Assembly (NCBI GenBank): GCA_900317865.1
Contig: ONIK01000036.1
Location: 1 to 39,085 of the forward strand
Direction: 5' to 3'
From: an uncultured Methanobrevibacter sp.
Lineage (GTDB): Archaea; Methanobacteriota; Methanobacteria; Methanobacteriales; Methanobacteriaceae
Length of the DNA: 39,085 bases
In this document: piece after piece, positions 1 through 8,366 of the stretch
Numbering within the stretch: the first letter of the stretch is position 1
How the letters are laid out: each line of letters starts with the position of its first letter
Translations under genes and position numbers: made by a program
The notes under the pieces: model-generated
What the model was told of the DNA's origin: nothing
What the model saw: the letters and a program-made list of their open reading frames with translations, nothing else
Databases searched by the model: none

Positions 1-114
1 TTCTCGGGAGTTGAATTTCATATTATTGTTAGATAACTCTTTATTTAAGATATTGGGAACATCAGTCAATTCATCTTTAATGAAATTTGCGATTAATTCT
101 TCCTTTTCAATCAT
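1..114 (-). CDS. Partial CDS, N-terminus of an unidentified protein
   Basis: An open frame begins with ATG at 114 and runs off the left edge, giving 38 residues that start MIEKEELIANFIKDEL. No family can be named from this fragment. It is hydrophilic and helix-like, with no signal peptide or membrane segment. The start is supported by a TATA-like stretch on the minus strand around 155-165 and by a striking array of palindromes just upstream. An operator array next to the start would fit an autoregulated transcription factor, but no helix-turn-helix is visible in the portion present, so this remains inference. Confidence 0.6.
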   Translation of the reverse strand, partial: MIEKEELIANFIKDELTDVPNILNKELSNNNMKFNSRE

Positions 115-135
115 AGCAACAACCTCATTATATAT

Positions 136-221
136 ATTCAAATATTTGAATTAACATATATAAATAATTATTCAAATATTTAAATAGTTATTTATAAAGA
201 ATTATTCAAATATTTGAATAA
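136..221. promoter_or_regulatory. Three palindromes at exact 34-bp spacing (probable operator array)
   Basis: The 16-base palindrome ATTCAAATATTTGAAT occurs at 136-151 and 204-219 (the latter extends to a perfect 20-base palindrome at 202-221). A copy with one mismatch lies at 170-185. Starts are 34 bp apart each time, about 3.2 helical turns. The sites flank a minus-strand TATA-like element near 155-165, upstream of the ATG at 114. This is the geometry expected of a repressor-binding array controlling the leftward partial gene. The binding protein is unknown. Confidence 0.7.
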
Positions 222-269
222 ATGTATTTTAACTTAATTCTTAATTAAATACTAATTCTTCAGATATAT

Positions 270-394
270 ATTGATATATATGAAACATTAAACGAATTGG
301 TAGAAATATTTAAAGAAGAATACTACAAAATAGTCGATTTAACATCATTCTATGAAAATTGGGTGAATGAATATTTAGGTACAAACATTTGGTA
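270..394 (+). pseudogene. Short decayed coding fragment, C-terminal end of an unknown protein
   Basis: A plus-strand frame reads YETLNELVEIFKEEYYKI, then DLTSFYENWVNEYLG, and stops at about 394. It looks like real protein sequence (amphipathic, rich in E, K, Y and W), yet it has no start codon, and a stop lies in frame just upstream near 245. It is best read as the 3' remnant of a deleted gene. No family could be assigned. Confidence 0.35.
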
Positions 395-519
395 AGACAC
401 TATAATTCAATTAAATTATTTTTTAAATCATTACTTGATTACAAATAGTTTTTATTTTTTGTTTAAATCAATTTTAAGATAGTTAATATTATATATTTGA
501 TTGTACATATTTTATATTA

Positions 520-930
520 GGTATAAATTATTTTGGTTTTGTTATTTATGATAAAAAGAAAGTTTGATAAGAATTAGTCAAAATTAGGTATTAAACACAT
601 GATTAGAATGTTCCGAAGAATCATATTTCTAATTTTGTTGTAGAATTTATTGAAGAAGTTTTTCCACTTTTAAATAATCAAAAAACCAAAGAAACAAGAA
701 AGGAAGGGAGTCCATCCCTATAGATTTCATGTTAAAATTGCTAATTTATGCAAAAATTCAACATATTGACCGAACACCAATCATCGCAGACATGGCAAGA
801 TACCATGACATATTTAAATATGTTTGCAATGATATTCAACCTTCTGAATTCTAAAGAATTTAACTCTTCTAAAACTTCTATTGTTATGTTGGAGATATTA
901 ACTGATGAAGTACAAACATATTACAAATGA
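520..930 (+). pseudogene. Degenerate transposase relic (IS1182-like)
   Basis: Two plus-strand frames carry pieces that join into one transposase N-terminus. The first, about 615-720, reads NHISNFVVEFIEEVFPLL. The second, about 718-845, reads MLKLLIYAKIQHIDRTPI, then ADMARYHDIFKYVCNDIQ. The change of frame falls near 715-720, and stops interrupt the sequence both before and after. These stretches resemble, from memory, the N-terminal region of transposases common in Methanobrevibacter that are annotated as IS1182-type; that family name is less certain than the transposase call. The catalytic C-terminal half is missing. A 60-codon open frame at 748-930 is an out-of-frame by-product of this relic rather than a gene. 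No terminal inverted repeats were found. Confidence 0.6.
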
Positions 931-1052
931 GTTCCGAATCATCATATTCATTTAATGAATTGAAAATATTTAATTTTAAATTAAATGTAAGACTTTCGAA
1001 TTGGATTATGATTTTCAGCAATAATACAAAATTACTTAATATTTATAGTATA

Positions 1053-1913
1053 CTATTTTGTTCCGTATTTGCCGTATCCCTTTTCTAAGTTTAATCTTTT
1101 TCTCAGTTCGCTACTTGGACACAACTCTTTACCGAAGAGATCCATTATTTTATGAATTCTTATTAAATAATCTTCATTGCTTGCTAACTTTGTCCTTTCG
1201 TCATCATACCAAATGTTATCTTCCAATCCTATACGAACACCATGTCCTGTTGCTATGGATATGGCATTTGTTTGTAACTGAAATTTACCAATAGCACCCA
1301 TAGAAAATATAGTATCCTTAGGTAAATTTACCACTAAAGCCCCAGACTGTAAAAGTGTAGGTTGTGCTCCGGCAATATTGCCTAAAATAATATTTGCATA
1401 ATGTGGAGGATGTAACATTCCTTTTTTTGTTAGATATTCTGCATAATTTATCATCCCAAGATCAAAAATTTCCAACTCTGGCTTGATACATTTCTCATTC
1501 ATTTTAGCCACTATATCCTGTATCATCTTTGGCTCATTTGTACTGATTGTTCTGTTAAAATTCAATGAACTGAGTGTAAGACTAGCCATGTCCGGCTTTG
1601 CCATACCTGACAGATTCAATACATCAGTTCTTTTGGAAAACTCAGAATAGGCTCTGCCACTTGTGGTAACTGCAATAATTAAATCAGGAGCAAACTCACG
1701 TATTCCTAAAATAATTTCTTCAAACTCTTCTTTTTTCCAACAAGGTTTTCCTGTAGTTCTGTCACGAGCATGCAAATGAACACTGGTTATACCAATTTCG
1801 TAAGCACGACGAACATCTTCGATTATTTCTTCAGGTGAAATTGGGATAAATGGCGTATCCTCTTTTTGCATTAACACACCAGTCGGAGCAAAATTTATGA
1901 TAATTCTGTTCAT
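1053..1913 (-). CDS. Beta-keto-acid cleavage enzyme (BKACE/DUF849, Kce-like)
   Basis: Likely a zinc-dependent enzyme that condenses a beta-keto acid with acetyl-CoA to give acetoacetate and a new CoA ester, the reaction known for 3-keto-5-aminohexanoate cleavage enzyme (Kce). The fold is a TIM barrel of about 280 residues, and this protein has 286. Visible marks are INFAPTG at the N-terminus, the metal-binding HLHARD with His46 and His48, and the late GHGVRIGLEDN block. The open frame extends to 1991, but starting at the ATG at 1913 places the histidines at the family's usual positions. The ATG at 1922, with AGGA upstream, is a close alternative. The substrate cannot be told from sequence, because BKACE subfamilies differ in pocket residues. 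It stands alone, with an AT-rich promoter region upstream. Confidence 0.85.
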   Translation of the reverse strand: MNRIIINFAPTGVLMQKEDTPFIPISPEEIIEDVRRAYEIGITSVHLHARDRTTGKPCWKKEEFEEIILGIREFAPDLIIAVTTSGRAYSEFSKRTDVLNLSGMAKPDMASLTLSSLNFNRTISTNEPKMIQDIVAKMNEKCIKPELEIFDLGMINYAEYLTKKGMLHPPHYANIILGNIAGAQPTLLQSGALVVNLPKDTIFSMGAIGKFQLQTNAISIATGHGVRIGLEDNIWYDDERTKLASNEDYLIRIHKIMDLFGKELCPSSELRKRLNLEKGYGKYGTK

Positions 1914-2067
1914 ATTGATCATGTTATAAATATTCCTGCCATTTTTTATTTTTGGGTTCTTTATAATAAGTTTCGTGAACCTATATTTCATAAAATAATT
2001 AAATTAAACCATTAATATTTATTATATTACTTATTTAAATGCTTTATTGTACTTAGTTTATATAAAT

Positions 2068-2092
2068 AATATTGTCAACTTAGAACAATATT
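2068..2092. repeat. Inverted repeat AATATTGT-N9-ACAATATT
   Basis: Two perfect 8-base arms, at 2068-2075 and 2085-2092, are separated by nine bases. They lie next to a TATA-like element (TTTATATAA, about 2058-2066) upstream of the minus-strand beta-keto-acid cleavage gene. This could be an operator or simply AT-rich chance structure. Confidence 0.35.
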
Positions 2093-2204
2093 TCACCATC
2101 TAACAACTTTTAGAGTAGTTCATATAGTCTCCCTCCAAAAATAATTTTAATTAAAAGCTATATATTTGACTGAATTTTTTCATTACAAAGAAAGAATCAA
2201 AAAA

Positions 2205-2660
2205 TTATGGCTTAACACCAATATATAACATACAATGTGCTTTTCCATCAGATGTAAACTCTTCAGGGACAGTACTTTCATAATCAATATTGAAGCTTCT
2301 ATTTATCTTTTTATTTTTTTGATCTTGCCATACCTGTTTCCATGCAGTTTGAGCACAAGTTATAATATCTTCTCCAGCAACATCATATTTAACAAATTTT
2401 CCTTTTGAAACTTCATTTTCAAGATTTTTAAAGAACTCTTTTTCAACAGCAATAACACTTAAATCATATTCTCCAGATTCATCACTTTCATAGTTTGAAT
2501 ATTCAGATACAGGTGCAATACCTTCAATAAGTTCTTTATCTGAATTAAAAAGTAAAGGAATATCACCAGACACAATATCTGCAAATAACTCTCTAATTTT
2601 ACCTATTCCTTCAGCGTCATTTTTTAATCTAATAGTAACTTTATCCAATTTATAAGTCAT
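2205..2660 (-). CDS. GyrI-like small-molecule-binding domain protein
   Basis: A 151-residue soluble protein that resembles the stand-alone effector-binding (GyrI/SOUL superfamily) domain. This fold appears in AraC-type regulators and in free-standing proteins that bind small molecules. The C-terminal half carries the usual pattern: a YDVAG turn, an aromatic ITCAQTAWKQVW helix, then an acidic loop and a final strand CMLYIGVKP. No DNA-binding domain is attached, so it is not itself a typical regulator. A TATA-like stretch around 2683-2695 leaves a short leader with no clear ribosome binding site. The family call is from motif pattern only. A specific ligand cannot be given. Confidence 0.5.
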   Translation of the reverse strand: MTYKLDKVTIRLKNDAEGIGKIRELFADIVSGDIPLLFNSDKELIEGIAPVSEYSNYESDESGEYDLSVIAVEKEFFKNLENEVSKGKFVKYDVAGEDIITCAQTAWKQVWQDQKNKKINRSFNIDYESTVPEEFTSDGKAHCMLYIGVKP

Positions 2661-2737
2661 GGAAATATTTTTATTAACAATATTATATAAATTATGATTT
2701 AGAACACATCAGATACAGTAAAAACTTCAATGAAATT

Positions 2738-2788
2738 AATTTAATCAGTTTAGATTATTTGTAGACATATAGACAAACTAATTAAATT
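2738..2788. repeat. 14-bp imperfect inverted repeat between divergent genes
   Basis: AATTTAATCAGTTT at 2738-2751 and AAACTAATTAAATT at 2775-2788 match as inverted arms at 13 of 14 positions, with 23 bases between them. The structure lies between the divergent genes at 2205-2660 and 2917-3381. It might be a hairpin or a relic of a small mobile element. No function can be assigned. Confidence 0.35.
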
Positions 2789-2916
2789 GAGACATAAGTT
2801 TTTCAAATCATTTTCTATTTCAATACACCAACATAGAGAAAGTAGAAAAAACATTAAACATAAATAATTTTTTTAACATAAATTTGCTTAAAAAGACTAA
2901 GTTTGAGAAGGATAAT

Positions 2917-3381
2917 ATGGCCAATTTTTGTACTAACTGCGGAACTAAAATAAGAAAAGACGATAATTTTTGTACTAACTGCGGAACTAAAATAAGAAAA
3001 GACGATAATTTTTGTACTAACTGTAGAACTAAAATAAGAAAAGACGATAATTTTTGTACTAACTGCGGAACTAAAATAGATAAATCAGATATGCAGAATA
3101 ATTATTCATTAAAATCAGCATCCGCCAACATAGAAAAAGCAATCCAAGAAGAAGAACAAATTAGAATCCTGAAACAAAAAGAAATTATAAGTGAAAAAAT
3201 AGAAGAAAATGAAATGAATTATGGGGATTATTGCGATTTGAACTGCATACATTGCTACGAAGAATTTTTAGACAGTGACGGGGAAATATCCGGTGACTAT
3301 AGTGGTGGCGGAGAAGTTGAATATTATTGTAACTTAGGACATTCTATGTCTTATGGAAGTTTTTGTAAAGATTATAGATGA
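2917..3381 (+). CDS. Zinc-ribbon repeat protein with Cys/His-rich C-terminal domain
   Basis: A 154-residue protein with three parts. Residues 1-55 are four near-identical 14-residue zinc-ribbon units of the form FCTNCGTKIRKDDN; two consecutive CxxC pairs can make one zinc site. A charged helical linker (about 60-105) follows. The last 50 residues hold a second Cys/His cluster with C-D-L-N-C-I-H-C, then Y-Y-C, G-H and F-C. The start at 2917 is preferred over an upstream TTG at 2884, because GAGAAGGA lies four bases before the ATG and the zinc ribbon begins at residue 4. Unit 3 has CRT in place of CGT. No membrane segment is present. Zinc ribbons of this kind are general adapters, so the function is unknown. 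Confidence 0.75.
   Translation: MANFCTNCGTKIRKDDNFCTNCGTKIRKDDNFCTNCRTKIRKDDNFCTNCGTKIDKSDMQNNYSLKSASANIEKAIQEEEQIRILKQKEIISEKIEENEMNYGDYCDLNCIHCYEEFLDSDGEISGDYSGGGEVEYYCNLGHSMSYGSFCKDYR
2923..3081 (+). repeat. 42-bp in-frame tandem repeat (about 3.8 copies) within a zinc-ribbon gene
   Basis: Unit starts are at 2923, 2965, 3007 and 3049. Copies 1 and 2 are identical over 42 bases, copy 3 differs at two bases (TGTAGA for TGCGGA), and the last copy is truncated. The near-identity at DNA level points to recent duplication and a repeat number that could vary between strains. Confidence 0.9.
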
Positions 3382-3478
3382 ATTTTTAAATATAATTTTA
3401 CATCCTTTCTTTTAGTTTCTTTTAAAAATATAAATACTCCCATTATAGAAAATTAATCACAATTAGTTTAGTGAAAAA

Positions 3479-4765
3479 ATGAATACAAAATTAAATAATA
3501 AATTGCAACTCTTGATCTTGTTTATTTTAGCTTCAAGCCTGGTATGTATAGCTCAATCCATTATTACTACAGGTTTAGTTTATTTGATGAGTGACTTTTC
3601 TGTCTCATCAACACAAGCACAGTGGTCTTATTCAGCATTCCTACTTGTTGTAGGAGTCATGATTCCGTTAAGCGCATTTATATCACGTAGATTCAGTGCG
3701 AAATCAATATTCTTCTTTTCATTGATTATATTCCTTTTAGGATCAATCATATGTTATTTTTCAACTTCCCTGGTTGTTTTGATTATTGGTAGGGTTCTTC
3801 AGGCTATTGGAAATGGTATTATAATGCCATATGTTCAGATTTTGCTTTTGAGAACTATACCTGAGGAAAAATGGCAGACCTATATGGGAGCATATGGATT
3901 AGTAATTGCAATAGCTCCGGTTATCGGTTCTTTTTTAGGGGGATTTGTCATAAGTTTATATGGCTGGAGAGAATTGTTCTCATTTTTCACAATATCCGCA
4001 ATAATTCTTTTAGTTTTGGGTGTATTTTTTGTAAAAGACAATACACCGACTGAAGATTACCCTCTTGACTATGCGTCTGTTGTATTATCAATAATTGGAT
4101 GTGCAGGCATAATGCTTGGTTTTACAAACGTTGCAGATTATGGGTTTACACATTATATGGTAATTTTGCCAATAATCATCGGAATTATAACTCTAATCCT
4201 ATTTGTAAAACGTCAATCAAAATTGGAAAAGCCTTTGATTAATCTATCTATACTTAAAAACAAGTATTTCTTAGTGGGTACAATATTCATCTGCATTCTC
4301 TTTGCATGTTTGAATGGATGCACTGGACTTCTTCCGATATTCATGCAGGGCATAGCTTACAATTCTGCAATATTTTCCGCTTCAGTACTCCTGCCAGGAG
4401 GATTATTAATAATTGCATTTAATATCATAGGTCCCTTACTTACAAATAGAATAGGAATCAAAAAAGTCCTGATTATGGGATGTGTCATTTCCATAATAGG
4501 ATTCGCAGCAATGATGTTCTATACTCAGGATTCCGAAGACGGAACCGCAGTCAACAATACATTAAGACAAATTTTTGCTGCAATCGGGTCATCAATGGTA
4601 GTTGTTATAGTTGCTATTTTGGCAGGAGGTACCATAGATCACAATCATGCTTCAGTTGTAGCATTCAATCAGACTTCATTGATTCTGCTTATTCTACATG
4701 TCGTCATGCTTATTTTGACAATATTATTTATTGATGATAAGGACAAATTAGAGCAAATGCCTTAA
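3479..4765 (+). CDS. MFS drug/proton antiporter, DHA2 (EmrB/QacA) type
   Basis: A 428-residue multi-pass membrane protein. The first half matches DHA2 transporters: a QWSYSAFLL segment, the loop with SRRFSAK between helices 2 and 3, the GRVLQAIGNGIIMP block of helix 4, and the GWRELF segment after helix 6. Such proteins export drugs or metabolites in exchange for protons. It is shorter than the usual 14-helix members (about 470-500 residues), so it may have 12 or 13 helices. The start is set by GTGA five bases ahead of the ATG. It is convergent with the papain-like surface protein gene, and an IS200/IS605-type relic lies between the two stops. The substrate is not predictable from sequence. 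Confidence 0.88.
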   Translation: MNTKLNNKLQLLILFILASSLVCIAQSIITTGLVYLMSDFSVSSTQAQWSYSAFLLVVGVMIPLSAFISRRFSAKSIFFFSLIIFLLGSIICYFSTSLVVLIIGRVLQAIGNGIIMPYVQILLLRTIPEEKWQTYMGAYGLVIAIAPVIGSFLGGFVISLYGWRELFSFFTISAIILLVLGVFFVKDNTPTEDYPLDYASVVLSIIGCAGIMLGFTNVADYGFTHYMVILPIIIGIITLILFVKRQSKLEKPLINLSILKNKYFLVGTIFICILFACLNGCTGLLPIFMQGIAYNSAIFSASVLLPGGLLIIAFNIIGPLLTNRIGIKKVLIMGCVISIIGFAAMMFYTQDSEDGTAVNNTLRQIFAAIGSSMVVVIVAILAGGTIDHNHASVVAFNQTSLILLILHVVMLILTILFIDDKDKLEQMP

Positions 4766-4773
4766 CCTTAAAA

Positions 4774-4918
4774 TTGAACTACCTCAACTTTATAGAAGTT
4801 GATGATTCTTATTCATGAGTTGTATACTCTAATGAGTATAGGATTACAGTGCTATCCCCATCGTCCCAAAGGTTCAGACAGATTCAATTAATATTGCTTT
4901 TTAAACTTGGTTATCGTT
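4774..4918 (-). mobile_element. Solitary IS200/IS605-type right end (TnpB guide-RNA scaffold relic), copy A
   Basis: This 145-base segment matches 17791-17936 closely (roughly 88% by eye). Read on the minus strand it has a conserved body (with CTGAACC and GGGATAGCAC), then the terminal hairpin TCAACTT-CTATA-AAGTTGA, then GGTAGTTCAA. That arrangement is typical of the right end of archaeal IS200/IS605 elements, where tnpB's 3' end encodes its guide RNA. No tnpA or tnpB frame and no left-end hairpin accompany it. The sequence directly 3' of the scaffold, where a guide would be, is the end of the MFS gene. It may also serve as a terminator between the two convergent genes. Confidence 0.6.
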
Positions 4919-4967
4919 TAAAAATGATTTTAAAATTATTCAAAAAAATAAAGAAGGATTAAATAGA

Positions 4968-7900
4968 TTAATCCTTAATTGTAATTGTGTTTGAAATTTG
5001 TAGCTCATCATAGACTGAAGTAATAATGTATTTTCCAGCCATTAAATTAATGTTCAGTTTTGCTATTCCATTGGAACCTGTATATCTTGTGTAGAATACT
5101 CCATTGATGTTAAATGTAACTGCAGCATTTGCCAATGGATTTCCTTGACCATCCAGAACACTTACATTAAATGTTGAACCATCCTTAAAGGACATTTCCA
5201 AATCAGATGCATTTAAAGTTGGCAATACAGTAATATTATATGACATTTGAAGACCAGTCAATGGATCAACGGCAGTCAATATGTATTCACCAGGGTTTAG
5301 ATTAATGTTTAACTTAGCAGTACCATTTTCATTGGTTGTACGATTATAGAATACTCCATTGATATTCATAGTAATGTTGACACCACCAACAGGATTACAT
5401 TCACCATCAATCAGACAAATGTAAAACTGAGAAGCATTTCTAAAGTATTTAACCAAATTATTCGCAATCAAACTAGGCAAGACAGTAATCGTATTTTCAA
5501 CTGTTGCGGTATTGAATGTTGTTTTGATTGTATAGTTGCCAGGATTTAAGTTGATGGCTATTTTTGCAGTTCCGTTTTCATCACTGGTTCTATTATAATT
5601 CATACCATTCAATTCAAATATTACTGTTTCATTGGCAACACCAATATTAGCTTCAAATTTGGATTCATTTTTAAAGATTTTAACTAAGTCCTCAGTATAG
5701 ATACATAAATCTTTGGTATAGACTTTTAAAGATATAGTTTCATTTTTCAGTGTTGTATCTTTCCACCCGTTGCCTTCATTAATAAAGCTCATATTTTTCA
5801 GATAATGTTGTCTTGATGAACTAAGTATAGGGATACTTTTTTTGGTCATGACTGCTGTAAATGAATCTCCTTCTTTAATTGAAATTTCTTTTGTTAATTT
5901 AACTGTATGGAATCCACAATATGGTGCTGTTCCGTTTTGGCTATGTGCTAATTTATCATTTACATAAATTTCAAGCAAATAATCTTCACCCTCATCAGCG
6001 AAGTAAGTTCCAACAGCACTAATTAATTCATTTCCAAAGCTTTCATAAGTTACTTTATAGCTAACATTATTATCATACTCTTTAATAGTTAAATTTCCTC
6101 CCAAATCAGTCTGATAATTTGTCGTATAATCTTCGGTATTTTCAAATATATATGCGACAGAATATTTATAAGCTAAAACGCTTGTATCATAATATGAAAG
6201 GTAATGAAATCCTTTATCTCCTGAAGTATTACCCCAACTATTTTTAATTATCCAAGCCCCGTTTCCTGGAGGAGTTATTAGGAAGTTACTTGCAGGATAA
6301 TTGTCATCCCACCCAACAAGTGAAACTCCATGATTTTGTTCAGTAGTGTCATTACGATATTGGGCACCAGTCTTTGAATTGTAATAAGGAGCACCTAATG
6401 CCGGATTATATGTAACATGAAGGGAACCATATTTCATTATCGCTTTTTTAAATCCATCATTATCTGTAAAATTCTTACGCTGCTTTACAATTATCGCATC
6501 TTGGACATGTATGTTTTCGTCGGTAGTGATTATTGGAGATAATTTACCTAATTCATCATATGTATCATATTCTGTTGGAAATGGTCCAAACCAACTTAAA
6601 GAGTATTCTAAGGCCCAATCTTGCCAACCTCCTTCAAATGCATCAACAATACCATATTTTGAAAATTCCAACATATTATCATGGAGATTATTTTCTGAAA
6701 AATCATATTCTATTCCAGTTGCTTTTAATAATGCAGATTCCAATGCTCCACATGCTCCAAAAGTCCAACAAGCACCCATAGGCCCCTGATTTTTAACTGA
6801 ACTCACCCATCCCCAATCACGCAAATCATAACGTGCAGGTAGATTTTCCACAATTATCGTATTGTTAATAAGTTCCAGTTTCATGCCATTTCCTGATACA
6901 ACTGATGCATAATCAGTATCATTCAAAACCAAAATATCTTCATTATACTTATTTTTTGCCAAATTATTTATACCAAATACACTATGGATAGCTTCACCAT
7001 TATTTACAAATTCACTAGAATTAATATTTGAAGTAGTATCATAAGTATAAATCGCATTTTTGCTATTGTTTATAAAAGATGAAGAAACTGAATTAAAGTA
7101 TGCAGAATCACAGTAAATTGCCCCACCGTCAAATTGATCGTCCAATAATATTTTATTAAACATGAAAGAACTATTATTAAGATTGAATGAAGTATATGAT
7201 GCATATATTGCTCCACCATTAAATTTAGCAGCATTATTGGTAAAAGTAGAATTAATAATTGTTAAATTACTCATCAATTGAACTAATGCACCACCAAAAT
7301 TACCACTTGAATTAATGAATGTTGAATTTACAATAAGTGTACCTTCAGAATCATTTGTCAAAGTGAAGTCAATGTATAGTGCACCACCATTTTTATTTGC
7401 AGTAGAATTTATGAATGTACAATTGAATATTTTTAATTCTTCTGATAATTTTAGCCCTATTGCTCCTGCAGTCTCATTAGCATGTAAATTTTCAAAAATA
7501 GTGTTAAAAATAGTTATATCTTTTTGAACATATATTGCTGCCGCATATTTGGATGTTGAATTAGCGAATTTTGAATTATAAATGACCAAATCATCCAAGG
7601 AGTAAATATTTCCTCCCCATTTAGCCATATTATTGTTGAATATAGAATTATTTATTTTAGTTTCTTTTTGAGCATATATTACTCCCCCATCCATTATTGC
7701 CCTGTTGTTGGTGAATGTTGAATTGTTTATTGTAATCTGATTACGGGTAAATATTGCTCCACCAGTGTCTGCATAGTTATTTTTGAAAGTTACATTGTTT
7801 AAAATAATGTTACCTCCAGAATAAATCGCTCCTCCAGTTTTTCCTCTTGCATTAATAAGATTAAGATTAGAAATTGTAATATTATCACCTATAATCTCAA

Positions 7901-8153
7901 AAATTCCAGCCTGATTGGATGCGTCAATAGTGTAACCATTACCATTAATCACATAATTATTTTTATCTATTTCAATCCCGTTTTCAAGTTTACCATCAGT
8001 TGCATTATCATATATATAATCTTGTTTTATTTCTATAGTGTGTGTACTTGAATCAATTTCTTCTTGAAGTGCAGTAAAATTTCCTTCAGCCGAAACAACA
8101 CTAATTGAAATGAATAAAACAAGCAAAACTAGAAATATTTTAATTTTCATCAT
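4968..8153 (-). CDS. Secreted adhesin-like protein with beta-helix, papain-like protease and Ig-like repeats
   Basis: A 1061-residue exported protein. Residues 1-22 form a signal peptide. About 40-420 is a right-handed beta-helix with many GGAIY and FTNN turns of the polymorphic-outer-membrane-protein type. About 440-660 is a C1A papain-like peptidase with Gln456 and Cys462 in QGPMGACWTF, His608 in NHGVSLVGW and Asn638 in KNSWG, so the catalytic set is complete. About 665-810 resembles the lectin-like domain that often follows such peptidases. Three Ig-like repeats fill about 815-1061, each with NENGTAKLNINLNPG-type strands. No C-terminal membrane anchor is seen, so it is either released or held to the wall by the repeats. 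AGGAG lies nine bases before the first ATG. It probably acts outside the cell on host, microbial or own surface proteins. Confidence 0.92.
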   Translation of the reverse strand: MMKIKIFLVLLVLFISISVVSAEGNFTALQEEIDSSTHTIEIKQDYIYDNATDGKLENGIEIDKNNYVINGNGYTIDASNQAGIFEIIGDNITISNLNLINARGKTGGAIYSGGNIILNNVTFKNNYADTGGAIFTRNQITINNSTFTNNRAIMDGGVIYAQKETKINNSIFNNNMAKWGGNIYSLDDLVIYNSKFANSTSKYAAAIYVQKDITIFNTIFENLHANETAGAIGLKLSEELKIFNCTFINSTANKNGGALYIDFTLTNDSEGTLIVNSTFINSSGNFGGALVQLMSNLTIINSTFTNNAAKFNGGAIYASYTSFNLNNSSFMFNKILLDDQFDGGAIYCDSAYFNSVSSSFINNSKNAIYTYDTTSNINSSEFVNNGEAIHSVFGINNLAKNKYNEDILVLNDTDYASVVSGNGMKLELINNTIIVENLPARYDLRDWGWVSSVKNQGPMGACWTFGACGALESALLKATGIEYDFSENNLHDNMLEFSKYGIVDAFEGGWQDWALEYSLSWFGPFPTEYDTYDELGKLSPIITTDENIHVQDAIIVKQRKNFTDNDGFKKAIMKYGSLHVTYNPALGAPYYNSKTGAQYRNDTTEQNHGVSLVGWDDNYPASNFLITPPGNGAWIIKNSWGNTSGDKGFHYLSYYDTSVLAYKYSVAYIFENTEDYTTNYQTDLGGNLTIKEYDNNVSYKVTYESFGNELISAVGTYFADEGEDYLLEIYVNDKLAHSQNGTAPYCGFHTVKLTKEISIKEGDSFTAVMTKKSIPILSSSRQHYLKNMSFINEGNGWKDTTLKNETISLKVYTKDLCIYTEDLVKIFKNESKFEANIGVANETVIFELNGMNYNRTSDENGTAKIAINLNPGNYTIKTTFNTATVENTITVLPSLIANNLVKYFRNASQFYICLIDGECNPVGGVNITMNINGVFYNRTTNENGTAKLNINLNPGEYILTAVDPLTGLQMSYNITVLPTLNASDLEMSFKDGSTFNVSVLDGQGNPLANAAVTFNINGVFYTRYTGSNGIAKLNINLMAGKYIITSVYDELQISNTITIKD

Positions 8154-8333
8154 TCTGTACTTCTCCTAAATTTAAGTAAAATATATTATATTTTTAATTT
8201 TAAAAAAGTTTAACTCTATTATTGAAGGAATGTTTTTCTAGAAAAAAATTCATCAAATGTTACTTCATGAAAAACATGATAAATAATGTAAAAAAAAATA
8301 AATCACATTTAATCAACATTTTTTCAATACAAA

Positions 8334-8345
8334 TCATTATATTAA
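8334..8345 (+). promoter_or_regulatory. TATA box of the acetyltransferase gene
   Basis: CATTATATTAAA is centred about 27 bases before the ATG at 8367 and no ribosome binding site is visible, which fits a leaderless or nearly leaderless transcript. The rest of 8154-8330 is AT-rich. It should also hold the leftward promoter of the surface-protein gene around 8180-8195. Confidence 0.4.
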
Positions 8346-8366
8346 ACTAATTAAAAAACTAATAAT

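Noticed and set aside
748..930. A 60-codon plus-strand open frame as a gene
   Set aside because: It is read in a different frame from the recognisable transposase relic over the same bases and has no family resemblance or ribosome binding site.
1914..1991. N-terminal extension of the beta-keto-acid cleavage enzyme
   Set aside because: The extra residues are basic, do not match the family start, and the histidines fall at the usual positions only with the later ATG.
2923..3081. The 42-bp tandem repeat as a CRISPR array
   Set aside because: The repeats are contiguous without spacers and lie in frame inside a coding region.
6511..6789. Plus-strand open frames opposite the surface protease gene
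   Set aside because: They are antisense shadows of a domain with complete catalytic motifs on the other strand.
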